Below, one piece after another: positions 9,973-25,796 of a DNA stretch of 64,000 nucleotides (the first letter of the stretch is position 1; the number at the start of each line of letters is the position of its first letter). Under the pieces are notes generated by a model. The model had not been told where the DNA came from. It saw only the letters and a list, made by a program, of their open reading frames with translations, and did no database searches. The stretch is from positions 622,337 to 686,336 of the forward strand of contig NZ_NQOU01000001.1 of NCBI RefSeq assembly GCF_003576595.1, in the 5' to 3' direction. This DNA comes from Neopusillimonas maritima (GTDB lineage Bacteria; Pseudomonadota; Gammaproteobacteria; Burkholderiales; Burkholderiaceae_B). A program made the translations under genes and the position numbers.

Positions 9973-11235
9973 CTAAGCTTGCCTGGCGTAGGGATCCTCA
10001 AGCGGCCTGGGTGCCTTACTGGCAAAAAACCAAACCGCTGTCAGTGCCTGCAAGCCCAGGAGCAGATACCATGCCGTCATGTGTGCAACTGCCGGATATA
10101 CCCCTGTGGTAATCGGTTCCCACAATTCCACAACCCAGCCAATAATGTTCTGAAAGAGGAAGATAAGGAAAAACACCAACATATTGAAGGTCGTACCCAC
10201 ACGGCCCAGCATATGACGGGGGAAAGTCTCTACCAGCACGGCGTAGATCAAAATGTTCGTACCGCCAAGAAAGCCGTAGGAAGCCCACAAGAAAATACGC
10301 GGCACGGGTGCATCCAGCAAAATCATCAACTGCACCAACATAAAGCAACCGGTGAATACACCCACCAAGTGGTACAGACTAATGCCCATTTTCTCGATAC
10401 GGCGCGCCGCAACCCCCGACACAATGCTGCCAATCACTGCTGCAAAGCCCAGCATGGATACCAAACCATCGACAGTCGATAGCGGCAAGTTCTTCACATC
10501 GAGCAGATACGGCTTCATCCACAAGGATTGGACCCCATAAAATACACCGCTGGCCGTTGAGGGAAACAAAACAATCTGCCAAAACAACGGGGTTTTCGCG
10601 AGCTCCCAAGTACCGAGAAACTGCGAACCCAAGCCAGGGCGCGTTCTGCCTGACGCCCGCCCGGGCCCCACATCGCGAGAACCAAAATACAACAAACCCG
10701 CGACCACAACCGTGATGAATGCGACCAGATAGCTGGCCACTTGCCATGAAATGACGCCAAGAAGAAGCGCGAGCGGCGTTCCAACTACGGCGCCACCCAA
10801 CCCCCCAATTGCCACCACTCCCCCGTTTACCATTGGCAAGCGGTGTGTAGGAAAAGTGAATGCCATGGCCTGAAAGGCGGCACCCAAACAAACCGATACG
10901 CCAATCCCAATAAGCAGCCGCCCTACCATAAGGCTGGTTAAGCTCTCGCTTAAGCCGAACACCACGGCGCCCACAGCCGCCACCAGCATAAACGCCGCGT
11001 TAACGCGGCGCGGTCCCCACGTGTCAAGCGCGGCCCCAGCCGGAATCTGTGCCAACGCAAAGCCTAGAAAATACAAACTGGTTAGCATGCCGAGGTCGCC
11101 CGCCGACAAGCCAATTTCGGATGTTAAAAACGGCGCAAACCCAATGTTAATGCCGCGATAAAGATAAGAAACAAAATACCCAAACGAAAAGAACAAAAAA
11201 ACCCGTGTTGCGTTCTGCATGCCATCCCTTCGCAT
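9973..11235 (-). CDS. Major facilitator superfamily transporter
   Basis: A 420-residue MFS permease with about twelve hydrophobic segments. The loop between helices 2 and 3 reads GAALDTWGPRRVN, a variant of the MFS G-x3-D-x2-G-x-R signature, and a second half-repeat is visible around GVAARRIEKMG. The substrate cannot be read from the sequence. Its ATG overlaps the yaaA stop as TAATG, which indicates translational coupling. An internal Met at residue 6 (MQNATRV) is an alternative start, closer to the first helix. No biosynthetic neighbour hints at the cargo; the only link is to the peroxide-stress gene yaaA. Confidence 0.85.
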   Translation of the reverse strand: MRRDGMQNATRVFLFFSFGYFVSYLYRGINIGFAPFLTSEIGLSAGDLGMLTSLYFLGFALAQIPAGAALDTWGPRRVNAAFMLVAAVGAVVFGLSESLTSLMVGRLLIGIGVSVCLGAAFQAMAFTFPTHRLPMVNGGVVAIGGLGGAVVGTPLALLLGVISWQVASYLVAFITVVVAGLLYFGSRDVGPGRASGRTRPGLGSQFLGTWELAKTPLFWQIVLFPSTASGVFYGVQSLWMKPYLLDVKNLPLSTVDGLVSMLGFAAVIGSIVSGVAARRIEKMGISLYHLVGVFTGCFMLVQLMILLDAPVPRIFLWASYGFLGGTNILIYAVLVETFPRHMLGRVGTTFNMLVFFLIFLFQNIIGWVVELWEPITTGVYPAVAHMTAWYLLLGLQALTAVWFFASKAPRPLEDPYARQA

Positions 11236-12008
11236 TAAGCCTGTTTACGGCGGAAAACCAGTTTGGCATCCGTCGAGGCCGAAGCATCGTAGGCATATCC
11301 TTCAGAAGCAAATTGCGTCAATTTCTTGGGGTCATCTATTTTGTTTTCAATGACGAAACGCGCCATTAAGCCGCGCGCACGCTTGGCATGAAAGCTAATC
11401 ACTTTCCAGGCCCCGTTTTTATAATCCTGAAACACGCACTGAATGACATTGGCCGACAGTGTCTTTTTATCGACAGCCTTGAAGTATTCTTCCGAAGCCA
11501 AATTCAAAATAATTTTGGATTTATGATCTTTCAGTTGTTCATTTAAATAGTCGGCAATTGAACTACCCCAATACTCATACAGGTTTTTGCCATTTGGGTT
11601 TTCAAGCCGGGTACCCATTTCAAGCCGATAAGGTTGCATGAGATCAAGCGGGCGCAACACCCCATACAGGCCACTTAAAATCGCAACGTGGTCTTGTGCC
11701 CATTTCAGTTGCGCATCCGATAGCGAGGGCGCCTCCAGGCCTTCGTATACATCCCCATTGAAAGCCAGCGCAGCCTGACGGGCGTTTTTCAAAGAGAACT
11801 TAGGAGTCCAATTGCTGTAACGCTCAACGTTCAGCTCTGCAAGCGAATCACTCAGGCTCATCAGCTCGCCAACCTCGGAAACCGACTTCTTGCGCAAAAT
11901 ATCAATCAGAGGCTTCGCCTGCTCAACAAAAAGCGGCTGGGTATGCAACGACGTTCGAACGGCCGATTCATAATCCAGCTTTTTCGCTGGTGACAATAAA
12001 AGCAACAT
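11235..12008 (-). CDS. yaaA: Peroxide stress protein YaaA (DUF328 family)
   Basis: The product begins MLLLLSPAKKLDYES, the signature start of the YaaA family, and has the FNGDVYEGL and ILSGLYGVLRPLDLM blocks as well as the basic FHAKRARGLMARFV segment. E. coli YaaA lowers intracellular free iron during hydrogen peroxide stress and binds DNA through a helix-hairpin-helix-like fold. The 257-residue length is typical. AAAGGGAAATG precedes the start, giving a good ribosome site. It is transcribed before the MFS gene with which it shares a TAATG junction. The family call is firm; the role is taken from E. coli. Confidence 0.95.
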   Translation of the reverse strand: MLLLLSPAKKLDYESAVRTSLHTQPLFVEQAKPLIDILRKKSVSEVGELMSLSDSLAELNVERYSNWTPKFSLKNARQAALAFNGDVYEGLEAPSLSDAQLKWAQDHVAILSGLYGVLRPLDLMQPYRLEMGTRLENPNGKNLYEYWGSSIADYLNEQLKDHKSKIILNLASEEYFKAVDKKTLSANVIQCVFQDYKNGAWKVISFHAKRARGLMARFVIENKIDDPKKLTQFASEGYAYDASASTDAKLVFRRKQA

Positions 12009-12057
12009 TTCCCTTTCCTTTACATCAAACCTTTGATAACCAACCCCTTAAGCACAC

Positions 12058-12843
12058 CTAGCGCGCCGTCCAGCCCCCATCCAGGCTCAACGTTGAACCC
12101 GTCATTTGCTGGGCGGCATCGGAAGCCAGAAATACTGCGGCCCCGCCAATTTGGTCTGGCATCACAAACTGCAATGAAGGCTGCTTTTCCTCAAGCAGCA
12201 ACTTTGCAGCCGCTTCAATATCCACCCCATGCTTTTCAGCCAGCGCTTCAATTTGACGCTCAACCAATGGCGTACGCACCCATCCCGGACAAATGGCGTT
12301 CGCAGTAATGCCCGTTCCCGCCGTTTCCAGAGCCGTCACTTTGGTTAACCCGACCACCCCATGTTTGGCGGCGACATAAGCCGCCTTTTGAGCGGACGCA
12401 ACCAAACCATGGGCAGAGGCGATATTAATAATGCGCCCCCAACCCTGCTTCTTCATATGTGGCAGAGCAGCCGCGGTTGCATGAAACACTGCCGACAAAT
12501 TCAACGCAATAACAGCATCCCAGCGATCCACCGGAAAATCCTCGATGAAGTCAGTATGCTGAATACCTGCATTATTCACTAAAATATCAATATTGCCCAG
12601 CGCCTGAACAGATTGTTCTACAAACTGGCGCACTGATTCGGCCTGGCTCAAGTCAGCATGGATGTACTCCACCTTAACCGGGTACTCCAAACGCAAATTG
12701 ACTTGCAATTGTTCAATTTCATTGGCGTTTCCAAATCCATTCAGCACGATATCTGCGCCGTTCGCAGCCAGCTCACGCGCAATTGCCAACCCAATGCCAC
12801 TGGTTGACCCCGTTACCACTGCTTTCTTTCCTACCAGCATCAA
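12058..12843 (-). CDS. bdhA: D-3-hydroxybutyrate dehydrogenase
   Basis: This NAD-dependent short-chain dehydrogenase interconverts 3-hydroxybutyrate and acetoacetate, the entry step for using the monomer of polyhydroxybutyrate. The cofactor motif is T11-G-S-T-S-G-I-G18, NNAG lies at 90-93, and the catalytic residues are Ser143, Tyr156 and Lys160. The stretch KHGVVGLTKVTALE after the active site and WVRTPLVERQIEA are characteristic of hydroxybutyrate dehydrogenases rather than of FabG. The ATG is doubled (MM); AAAGGGGAATTG precedes it. A phasin gene at the right end of the window supports PHB storage in this organism. Confidence 0.92.
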   Translation of the reverse strand: MMLVGKKAVVTGSTSGIGLAIARELAANGADIVLNGFGNANEIEQLQVNLRLEYPVKVEYIHADLSQAESVRQFVEQSVQALGNIDILVNNAGIQHTDFIEDFPVDRWDAVIALNLSAVFHATAAALPHMKKQGWGRIINIASAHGLVASAQKAAYVAAKHGVVGLTKVTALETAGTGITANAICPGWVRTPLVERQIEALAEKHGVDIEAAAKLLLEEKQPSLQFVMPDQIGGAAVFLASDAAQQMTGSTLSLDGGWTAR

Positions 12844-12988
12844 TTCCCCTTTCTGTTCGTTCGCATACCTGAGCGGCCCAGACGGGTTTTATTCTATATA
12901 AAAGCCCTAACTGAAACAGCTAACGGTTTGTGCAAGGTGTTTGAATTATTGATAGAATAGCAGTCTTGCTGAGAAGTGACCGCAACAC

Positions 12989-13078
12989 GGACAGGTGGCA
13001 GAGTGGTCGAATGCGCCGGACTCGAAATCCGGTATACGTTTAGGCGTATCGTGAGTTCGAATCTCACCCTGTCCGCCA
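12989..13078 (+). tRNA. tRNA-Ser (anticodon CGA)
   Basis: The acceptor arms GGACAGG (12989-12995) and CCTGTCC (13068-13074) pair fully, the discriminator is G13075 and CCA is encoded at 13076-13078. The anticodon stem CCGGA/TCCGG encloses CTCGAAA, giving anticodon CGA for UCG codons. A long variable arm (TATACGTTTAGGCGTA) and the GTTCGAATC T-loop are as expected of a serine tRNA. Confidence 0.97.
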
Positions 13079-13093
13079 ATGATGGTCATTATT

Positions 13094-13127
13094 AAAGCCG
13101 CCGAAACTCAATTTTGGCGGCTTTTTT
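13094..13127 (+). terminator. Intrinsic terminator of tRNA-Ser
   Basis: Arms AAAGCCGCC (13094-13102) and GGCGGCTTT (13116-13124) form a nine-pair stem that runs into a T-tract. It starts 16 bases after the tRNA CCA end. Confidence 0.9.
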
Positions 13128-13183
13128 GTTTTGGGGCTATATGGCGTTACCCTAAAACAGGGGCATACATTAAATACAGATAA

Positions 13184-13407
13184 TTACGCTGTTACAGCAT
13201 GAGCCGGCTCAACATTCAATTTCCCCCCCGAATGCTCAGCCTGCCATAAATCATAAGCCACTTGACAGCGTGACCATGCAAAACCCGCGACAACGCCACC
13301 CGGCTAACACCCAACTGTCGCGCTGCCTCGGCAACTGAAATCCCTAACGCTGGAAGAACGTCTTCTCGTAACGTCTCTCCTGGATGAGGAGGGTTATGCA
13401 TACGCAT
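13184..13407 (-). pseudogene. higA: HigA-like antitoxin, broken by an internal deletion
   Basis: The frame from the ATG at 13407 begins like an XRE-family HigA antitoxin: [19 protein letters not shown] followed by a helix-turn-helix at about residues 22-43 ([19 protein letters not shown]). After VLHGHA it runs into unrelated residues and stops at 13216. In the next frame the sequence resumes as a recognisable HigA tail, [17 protein letters not shown], ending at a TAA at 13184. About 25 codons between the two parts are missing, and the total length (224 bases) is not a multiple of three, so a deletion joined the halves out of frame. A short 63-residue DNA-binding fragment may still be made. 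A TAGGAG ribosome site overlaps the end of the higB remnant. Confidence 0.85.
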
Positions 13408-13416
13408 TTCGTTCTC

Positions 13417-13697
13417 CTAGTGATAATCTTGATAATCAACCAAAATGACGTCTTGGTCTTCAAACATAAATGTTAAACGCCAATTCCCGTTAACCCACAC
13501 CGACCAATGTCCTTTCAGCTTGTTCCCTGCCAGGGCATGCAAACTCCACCCCGGAAATCCATATCATCGGGACTCAACGCATCATTCAACTGTCGCAGCT
13601 GACGTGCGAGTTTCGGCGCGTGGGCAGGTTGAATACCTGCCTTTGATCCTGTTTCGAAGAAACATTGCAAGCCGCGATGCCGAAAAGATTTGATCAT
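13417..13697 (-). pseudogene. higB: HigB-like mRNA interferase toxin with a one-base frameshift
   Basis: HigB toxins are ribosome-dependent endoribonucleases of the RelE fold, about 92 residues long. The frame opens MIKSFRHRGLQCFFETGSK and continues to DDMDF at about residue 48, then shifts at a short C/G run (bases about 13545-13555) and stops early at 13515. Reading one base over restores GWSLHALAGNKLKGHWSVW and the C-terminal FEDQDVILVDYQDYH, ending at TAG 13417. The span is 281 bases, exactly one short of a 93-codon gene plus stop, so loss of a single base explains it. It lies directly upstream of the higA remnant in the usual toxin-antitoxin order of this family. A sequencing error could mimic this shift, but not the partner's deletion. 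Confidence 0.85.
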
Positions 13698-13704
13698 GCA
13701 TCAT

Positions 13705-13723
13705 TGTATCGTTGAACTATACA
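13705..13723. promoter_or_regulatory. Imperfect palindrome upstream of higB, candidate HigA operator
   Basis: TGTATCGTT (13705-13713), one central base, then AACTATACA (13715-13723) match as an inverted repeat at eight of nine positions. It sits eight bases before the higB start. HigA antitoxins autorepress through palindromes in this position, so the site probably belonged to the decayed module. Confidence 0.5.
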
Positions 13724-13909
13724 CAGCAATATCTCACCATCTCTCAGCCATTATTTCCTGCCCATAAGCCCATGCAAACCGACATGAAACATGCTTGCGC
13801 CGAATACTTGACAGCGATAATATGAAATTACGATGAAAAGTGCTGCGGCGCTGCATCTGATTCGGTTTTGGTCACAGTGCCACAGAGGCTTGTCCTACAG
13901 GAGGTTGCC

Positions 13910-15765
<1,856 letters not shown>

Positions 15766-15789
15766 TTAGCGAGACAACGTCCAATACCT

Positions 15790-18075
<2,286 letters not shown>

Positions 18076-18089
18076 TTATAACGACCACA

Positions 18090-19352
18090 TCACTGCAACG
18101 ACATTCCTTCAACAATTTCACGGCCAAAGCCCGAGCACGATACTTGACTGGCACCCGGCATCAGACGGGCAAAATCATAGGTAACCACCTTCCGCTCAAT
18201 CGCGGCCTCAAGCCCCTTCAGAATAAGATCGGCTGCTTCAAACCAGCCCATATGACGCAACATCATCTCGGCTGAAAGAATAGCTGAGCTTGGGTTGACA
18301 TAGTCTTTTCCTGCATATTGGGGGGAAGAACCATGGGTTACCTCGAATAACGCAACGGTATCCGAAAGGTTCGCGCCTGGCGCAATCCCGGTGCCCCCAA
18401 TTTGCGCCGCCAGTGCTGAAGAAAAATAGTCGCCATTCAGATTCGACGTCGCAATGACATCGAACTCCATCGGTCGCAACAGCGATTGAGCCAAGAAAGC
18501 ATCAGCCAACGTATCTTTCACAACGATGTCCCGGTCGGTGCGGGGATTACGAATGCGGCACCGAGGGCCGCCGTCGACCAGTTGTGCATCAAATTCCGTG
18601 CGCGCCAACTCGTATCCCCAATCACGAAATGCCCCTTCGGTAAATTTCATAATATTGCCCTTATGTACCAGCGTGACCGAATGACGATCGTGATCAATGG
18701 CGTATTGAATCGCTTTTCGCACGAGTCGTTGGGTCCCTTCGCGAGAGATGGGCTTAATGCCGATAGCGGTTGTGTCGGGGAATCGGATCTGGCTGCTTTG
18801 CAATTCATCCTGAAGAAACTGAATGAGTGCGTGTGCTTGTTTCGACTCGGCCGGGTATTCAATTCCCGCATACACGTCTTCGGCGTTCTCCCTGAAAAGC
18901 ACCATATTGGTTCTTTCCGGATGACACACCGGTGAAGGCACGCCTTTGATGTAGCGCAACGGCCGCAACGAGACATATAAATCGAGCTGCTGGCGTAAAG
19001 CCACATTGAACGAACGAATCCCGCTGCTTACCGGGGTGGTAAGCGGGCCTTTAATGGCGACGCTGAAGTCCTTGATTGCTTGCACCGTTTCTTTCGGCAA
19101 ACCTTCTTCGCCATAGATCTGCGCTGCCTTGGCTCCGGCGTACACCTCCATCCAATGAATGGCACGGCGCCCGGTATAGGCCTTATCAACCGCGGCATCA
19201 GTCACGCTGCGCATCACCGGCATAATATCCGCTCCGGTACCGTCGCCCTCGATAAAAGGAATTACGGGTTGGTCGGGAACCTGCAGCCCCCCAACAGCAT
19301 CAACGCAAATTTTTTCCCCTGAACCGGGCACCTTAATATGTTGGTATGTCAT
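18090..19352 (-). CDS. icd: Dimeric NADP-dependent isocitrate dehydrogenase
   Basis: This 420-residue enzyme is the E. coli-type homodimeric TCA-cycle isocitrate dehydrogenase. The substrate loop [20 protein letters not shown] is at residues 102-121; Ser114 corresponds to the E. coli serine phosphorylated by AceK, although the preceding residues are VSS rather than VGG. The isopropylmalate/isocitrate dehydrogenase signature [17 protein letters not shown] lies near residues 303-319. No aceK gene is in the window. The start overlaps the rarA stop by four bases (ATGA), so the two are co-translated, with the monomeric enzyme gene downstream. Confidence 0.97.
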   Translation of the reverse strand: MTYQHIKVPGSGEKICVDAVGGLQVPDQPVIPFIEGDGTGADIMPVMRSVTDAAVDKAYTGRRAIHWMEVYAGAKAAQIYGEEGLPKETVQAIKDFSVAIKGPLTTPVSSGIRSFNVALRQQLDLYVSLRPLRYIKGVPSPVCHPERTNMVLFRENAEDVYAGIEYPAESKQAHALIQFLQDELQSSQIRFPDTTAIGIKPISREGTQRLVRKAIQYAIDHDRHSVTLVHKGNIMKFTEGAFRDWGYELARTEFDAQLVDGGPRCRIRNPRTDRDIVVKDTLADAFLAQSLLRPMEFDVIATSNLNGDYFSSALAAQIGGTGIAPGANLSDTVALFEVTHGSSPQYAGKDYVNPSSAILSAEMMLRHMGWFEAADLILKGLEAAIERKVVTYDFARLMPGASQVSCSGFGREIVEGMSLQ

Positions 19353-20689
19353 GATTTAACCTCGTCGTCCAGGCTACGCAAGAACGCCATTTTTTCAGCA
19401 ATTTTTATTTCCATGCCGCGCGCAACCGGCTGATACCAATTTTGCGCCGGCATGCCCTCCGGCAAATAGGTTTCGCCGGCCGCATAGCCGTGCGGCTCAT
19501 CATGGGCATAACGATACGCGTGCCCATACCCTAACTCTTTCATTAGCCGCGTAGGTGCATTACGTAAATGCACAGGCACCTCACGACTTTTATCTTGTTT
19601 TACAAATGCCTTGGCTTGATTGTACGCAACATAACCGGCATTACTTTTGGCGGCAATGGCCAGATACATAACGGCTTGGGCAAGCGCCAACTCACCCTCG
19701 GGAGAACCCAGACGATCGTATGTAACTGCCGCCTCGTTGGCGATCTGCATGGCCCGGGGGTCTGCCAAACCAATATCTTCCCATGCCATGCGGATAATTC
19801 TGCGCGCAAGATACTTGGGATCGGCCCCGCCGTCCAACATGCGGCAAAGCCAGTACAAGGAAGCGTCTGGATTCGAGCCCCGAACGGACTTATGCAGAGC
19901 ACTGATTTGATCGTAAAATGCGTCGCCGCCTTTGTCGAACCGGCGCAAGTTCTGCGATAAGGCAACCTCCAGCCATTCGGGATCAATCAGCGACCGACCC
20001 GCCGCGCGGGCGGCTTCCGCCACTACTTCCACCGCGTTGATCAAACGACGGGCGTCACCGTCAGCCCAGGCGGCCAACTGTTTGCATGCGTCGTCGCTGA
20101 GCGCCAGCACGCCGGCATTCGCTTCGCGGGTTTCATCTTCATTCAACACCGTTAGCGCTTGCGCCGCCAACCGCGTTAAATCGTCTGATGAAAGCGGCTC
20201 GAGAACATATACCCTGGCCCGAGACAATAACGCTGAGTTCACCTCGAATGAAGGATTTTCAGTGGTCGCACCAATAAAAGTGAACAGGCCGCTTTCAACA
20301 TACGGCAAGAAGGCGTCTTGCTGCGCTTTATTGAAGCGATGCACTTCATCGACAAACAAAATGGTGCGGCGCCCCTGGCTCTGCGCCACCTGCGCGGCAG
20401 TAACGGCGTCCCGTATATCTTTAACCCCCCCCAATACAGCGGAGATTGCCAGAAACTGAGCATCGAATCCAGCGGCCATCAATCGGGCCAACGTGGTTTT
20501 ACCCACACCCGGCGGCCCCCAGAAGATCATGGAATGCGGCCGCCCCGACTCAAAGGCAACACGCAACGGCTTGCCTTCACCCAACAAATGTATTTGCCCG
20601 GCAACCTGATCCAATGTGCGAGGGCGCAAGCGCTCCGCCAAAGGCGCCCCGGAAGCCAATTTATGGGAGGAATGAGAAAACAGGTCCAT
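19349..20689 (-). CDS. rarA: Replication-associated recombination protein A (AAA+ ATPase)
   Basis: RarA (MgsA, homologue of Mgs1/WRNIP1) acts at stalled replication forks and binds SSB and single-stranded/double-stranded junctions. Walker A is GPPGVGKT at residues 58-65 and Walker B is [11 protein letters not shown] with Asp114-Glu115. A sensor 1 region ([11 protein letters not shown]) and the C-terminal clamp-loader-like tetramerisation domain ([17 protein letters not shown]) follow. The 446-residue length is usual. The gene begins one base over the lolA stop, continuing the ftsK-lolA-rarA-icd run. lolA-rarA adjacency after ftsK is common in proteobacteria. Confidence 0.96.
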   Translation of the reverse strand: MDLFSHSSHKLASGAPLAERLRPRTLDQVAGQIHLLGEGKPLRVAFESGRPHSMIFWGPPGVGKTTLARLMAAGFDAQFLAISAVLGGVKDIRDAVTAAQVAQSQGRRTILFVDEVHRFNKAQQDAFLPYVESGLFTFIGATTENPSFEVNSALLSRARVYVLEPLSSDDLTRLAAQALTVLNEDETREANAGVLALSDDACKQLAAWADGDARRLINAVEVVAEAARAAGRSLIDPEWLEVALSQNLRRFDKGGDAFYDQISALHKSVRGSNPDASLYWLCRMLDGGADPKYLARRIIRMAWEDIGLADPRAMQIANEAAVTYDRLGSPEGELALAQAVMYLAIAAKSNAGYVAYNQAKAFVKQDKSREVPVHLRNAPTRLMKELGYGHAYRYAHDEPHGYAAGETYLPEGMPAQNWYQPVARGMEIKIAEKMAFLRSLDDEVKS

Positions 20690-21318
20690 TACTGTCGCAA
20701 AACGACATGATCGACGCCATCGGGAACGACAAACCGGAAAGCGTCGTCGGGAAGCTCCGGGTTCGTTTGTACCGACTCAAAACGAATCACGGTGGTTTGC
20801 CCGAAGCCGTCAAGCAACTTAAGTTCAACGGGCAGGCCGTCTTTAAAGCCCAGATCAACGTGTTGAAATCCGGCATCCGCGCTTCTCGGTTTCGCCCTTA
20901 ACCAGGCCACACCGTTCTTGACCGGCAACTCTTGAATTTCAAAAGCCTCTTCCAGCTCGCCTGAACCAAACAGAATGGCTGCAGGCGACGCCCCGACAGA
21001 CTCGTCCACCGACCGCTCGGTTACCTGTGCCAGATCGGGATCGTATTGCATGACCTGCCGACCATTGGAAACAATTAACTGTTCATAAGGCTGAATAATT
21101 TCCCATTTAAACCGACCAGGCCGCTTAAAGGAAAAGTCGCCGGTTTGCGGGGCCTTTGTTTCGCCCGTTTGCGTTTCAGTTTGCTGCGAGAACTTACCGG
21201 ACGCGGCTTGAACCTGCTCGTTGAACTGGCTTAATTGTGCCCGCGCACTGGTTTGGGCCTGGCCCAACATCGGCAACATACCAATAACAACAGCCAGCAA
21301 GAAAGATTTAATCTGCAT
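20689..21318 (-). CDS. lolA: Outer-membrane lipoprotein carrier protein
   Basis: LolA is the periplasmic chaperone that carries lipoproteins from the LolCDE transporter to LolB at the outer membrane. The start at 21318 is chosen because [22 protein letters not shown] is a clear Sec signal peptide with cleavage after Ala-Gln-Ala-type residues near position 22; a further upstream frame extension would bury this signal. The mature part has the LolA beta-barrel pattern, including [15 protein letters not shown] and [17 protein letters not shown]. The protein is 209 residues long. Its start lies 11 bases inside the ftsK 3' end, so it is coupled to ftsK. Confidence 0.95.
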   Translation of the reverse strand: MQIKSFLLAVVIGMLPMLGQAQTSARAQLSQFNEQVQAASGKFSQQTETQTGETKAPQTGDFSFKRPGRFKWEIIQPYEQLIVSNGRQVMQYDPDLAQVTERSVDESVGASPAAILFGSGELEEAFEIQELPVKNGVAWLRAKPRSADAGFQHVDLGFKDGLPVELKLLDGFGQTTVIRFESVQTNPELPDDAFRFVVPDGVDHVVLRQ

Positions 21319-23659
21319 TAGCGGAATCTCCAGGGACCAGAATTTCACGATTGCCATTTGCCTGCATGGCCGACACCAGCCCGGCTTGCTCCATTTGTTC
21401 CAGCAACCGTGCCGCGCGGTTATAACCAATGCGCAAATGACGTTGAACCGAGGAAATAGATGCCCGTTTGTTCTTAAGAATGACCTCAACCGCCTGATCG
21501 TACAAAGGATCGGTTTCCGCGTCGGCAAATCCGGTAACACTGCTTACGCCATCACCTGTTTCACCCTCAACCGCTCCTTCCAGCAAGCCCTCAACGTAAT
21601 TTGGCTCACCTTGCTCTTTCAAGCGTTCCACCACACGGTGAACTTCGTCGTCGCTAACGAACGCACCATGCACCCGTACCGGCAACGCTGTGCCGGGGGG
21701 CATATAGAGCATATCGCCCTGGCCCAACAATGTTTCCGCCCCCATTTGATCCAAAATAGTGCGGGAATCAACCTTGGAGGAGACCTGAAAAGCAATACGT
21801 GTCGGAATATTTGCCTTGATCAAACCGGTGATTACGTCGACACTGGGACGTTGTGTCGCCAAAACAAGATGAATCCCCGCGGCGCGGGCTTTCTGCGCCA
21901 AACGCGCAATCAACTCCTCGATTTTCTTGCCCACAACCATCATCAAATCGGCCAGCTCATCGATAACGACCACGATGGTCGGCAACGTTGATAACGGTTC
22001 GGGCTCGTCGGGTGTTAGAGAGAAAGGATTCGGAATAGTTTCACCGCGTTTGGTGGCTTCTCGAATTTTATTGTTGTAACCCGCCAAATTACGCACACCC
22101 ATTTTGCTCATCAACCGATAGCGCTTTTCCATTTCGCCCACACACCAGTTCAAGGCGTTGGCAGCATGACGCATATCGGTTACAACCGGCGCAAGCAAAT
22201 GCGGAATCCCTTCGTAAATACTCATTTCAAGCATTTTCGGATCAATCAGGATCAACCGTGTTTGCGACGCGTCGGCCTTGTACAAAAGCGACAGAATCAT
22301 GGCGTTGATCCCCACCGACTTGCCCGATCCGGTTGTGCCGGCCACCAAAAGGTGGGGCATTTTGGCCAAGTCGGCCACCACCGGGTTGCCGGCGATATCC
22401 TTACCCAAAGCGATGGTGAGCGTCGACGCGCCCAAGTGATAAGTTTGAGAACCGATAATCTCGGATAGCTTCACCATTTGCCGGCGCGGGTTGGGAAGCT
22501 CAAGCCCCATTAGATTCTTGCCTGGAATGGTTTCCACCACACGGATGCTGACCAAACTGAGCGCACGTGCCAGGTCTTTGGCCAGGTTCACAATTTGACT
22601 GCCTTTCACACCGGTGTCGGGCTCAATTTCGTAACGCGTAATAACCGGGCCGGCCTGGGCGGCCACAACCGTGACCCCTACCCCGAAATCAGACAATTTC
22701 TTCTCGATGAGGCGCGAGGTGAACTCAATGGTTTCCGGCGAAACCGTTTCCGGGGCATCTGTTACGGCATCCAGCAATCCTATTTCAGGAATATCCCCCG
22801 AGGCATCGGAGGGTGGCGCAAACAAGGTTTTCTGTTTTTCTTTTTCGGCACGTGCAGACCGCGGAATCGCCACAATGGCCGGCTCGATGCGAACCGGTTG
22901 CTCGTGCACCAGCTTTTCCTGAGTGGCAACCACTTTCTCTTCGCGTTCAGCCTTTTTGGTTTCTCCTACCTTGCGATCTTCACGGGCGACTTTGAACTGC
23001 CAAAGACGAACCAGTAAACGTTCAACCGCAGCCCCGACCCGCTCAACCACATTAAGCCAGGAAAAACGGAAAAACAGACTGGCGCCCACTGCAATAAACA
23101 CCAGCAGTAATAGCGACGAGCCTGTCATTCCCAAAAGATACGCCAGCGCCTGGCCCAATAACTTGCCCAGTTCGCCGCCGGCCCCTGCCGGCAGGGCCGC
23201 CGCGATCGTGGGTCGCTGCAACGCTTCTGTGCCCATAACGCCGATAAACAGAAGAAAAAAACCAACCCCGACTTCCCAACGCAGGCGGGGTAAAGGGTCT
23301 GGCCGAGCCGAATCGGGCATCAAATGACCGGTGAGGCGATAAAACCCGACCGCAACACGTTGCGCGAGCAGAATCACCCAAAGCCAGGCCGAATAACCGA
23401 ACAGGAACAAAAGCAAATCGGCGATATAAGCGCCCAGCGTGCCGCCACGGTTCAATGTTACGCTAGAGTGCACGGAGTGCGACCAGCCGGGGTCAGACGG
23501 CGACCAGGTCGCCAGCACCAATGCCAGCCAAGACGCCAGTGCGGCGAAGAAAATCCAACGCGCCTCGCGCAGCAAACCGGATACCCGGGTTTGCAGGGGT
23601 GAGGGGCCATTGCGCACATTGCGCGAGGAACGGGTAGGTGCTGCCGGTAATCTAGACAT
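21308..23659 (-). CDS. ftsK: DNA translocase FtsK
   Basis: FtsK couples chromosome dimer resolution by XerCD to septum closure. The start at 23659 gives [14 protein letters not shown] and 783 residues; a 25-residue longer frame is open but begins with residues unlike FtsK. Four membrane helices lie in the first 190 residues, followed by a charged linker that is short compared with E. coli, then the motor domain with Walker [15 protein letters not shown] and Walker [20 protein letters not shown]. The C-terminal gamma winged helix ([19 protein letters not shown]) recognises KOPS sites. It is divergent from trxB. Confidence 0.96.
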   Translation of the reverse strand: MSRLPAAPTRSSRNVRNGPSPLQTRVSGLLREARWIFFAALASWLALVLATWSPSDPGWSHSVHSSVTLNRGGTLGAYIADLLLFLFGYSAWLWVILLAQRVAVGFYRLTGHLMPDSARPDPLPRLRWEVGVGFFLLFIGVMGTEALQRPTIAAALPAGAGGELGKLLGQALAYLLGMTGSSLLLLVFIAVGASLFFRFSWLNVVERVGAAVERLLVRLWQFKVAREDRKVGETKKAEREEKVVATQEKLVHEQPVRIEPAIVAIPRSARAEKEKQKTLFAPPSDASGDIPEIGLLDAVTDAPETVSPETIEFTSRLIEKKLSDFGVGVTVVAAQAGPVITRYEIEPDTGVKGSQIVNLAKDLARALSLVSIRVVETIPGKNLMGLELPNPRRQMVKLSEIIGSQTYHLGASTLTIALGKDIAGNPVVADLAKMPHLLVAGTTGSGKSVGINAMILSLLYKADASQTRLILIDPKMLEMSIYEGIPHLLAPVVTDMRHAANALNWCVGEMEKRYRLMSKMGVRNLAGYNNKIREATKRGETIPNPFSLTPDEPEPLSTLPTIVVVIDELADLMMVVGKKIEELIARLAQKARAAGIHLVLATQRPSVDVITGLIKANIPTRIAFQVSSKVDSRTILDQMGAETLLGQGDMLYMPPGTALPVRVHGAFVSDDEVHRVVERLKEQGEPNYVEGLLEGAVEGETGDGVSSVTGFADAETDPLYDQAVEVILKNKRASISSVQRHLRIGYNRAARLLEQMEQAGLVSAMQANGNREILVPGDSANAD

Positions 23660-23665
23660 GGACTC

Positions 23666-25368
<1,703 letters not shown>

Positions 25369-25391
25369 CAAGTAATCGCAAAGCAAAATAC

Positions 25392-25424
25392 AAAGGCCGG
25401 TGAATACTCACCGGCCTTTGCTTT
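25392..25424 (+). terminator. Intrinsic terminator after trxB-smr
   Basis: A perfect 12-pair stem (25392-25403 with 25408-25419) and a four-base loop is followed by GCTTTTCTT. The T-tract is modest, but the stem is strong and the place is right. Confidence 0.85.
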
Positions 25425-25796
25425 TCTTGATTATTATGGGTACCGCTTCCTGCCATTTAATGACAGATATAGTTTTATATCCGAATTATCGGTTTGCCCA
25501 TGCAGGGCTTGTCTCCTCACCTGCATGAAATGAATTGTGCACGACTTGCTACAACTTGACACTTAGGGATTGCACTTAGGTCGTGCAAAAAGTTACTAAA
25601 TGGTGCAATCGGCACTTACCACTCTTAGGCATGCCGCACCACTTTGGTGCGCAATGTCCGGTTCCACGCGCAATTCTCATCACATTACCGCCAAACGAGC
25701 ATCTATTCGAGCCCGGCATTTCTGCTAAAGTGCAAAACATGTCTTTGAAGCCATACACTGTTTAAGTAGGGCAGCAATGCCTGAAGCGCCCCTGGA
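25425..25796. other. Gene-free stretch with two inverted repeats
   Basis: No convincing gene is seen; two 60-codon frames overlap antiparallel here and have no ribosome site or recognisable content. Two inverted repeats are visible: GCACGAC (25539-25545) with GTCGTGC (25580-25586), 34 bases apart, and CGCACCA (25635-25641) with TGGTGCG (25645-25651), a tight hairpin. CACTTA recurs four times between 25560 and 25620. It could hold a small RNA, regulatory sites for the lipoprotein gene downstream, or the remains of something lost. Confidence 0.3.

Noticed and set aside
25576-25765. Two antiparallel 60-codon frames in the gap before the lipoprotein gene
   Set aside because: They overlap each other almost fully, have no ribosome site and no recognisable content.
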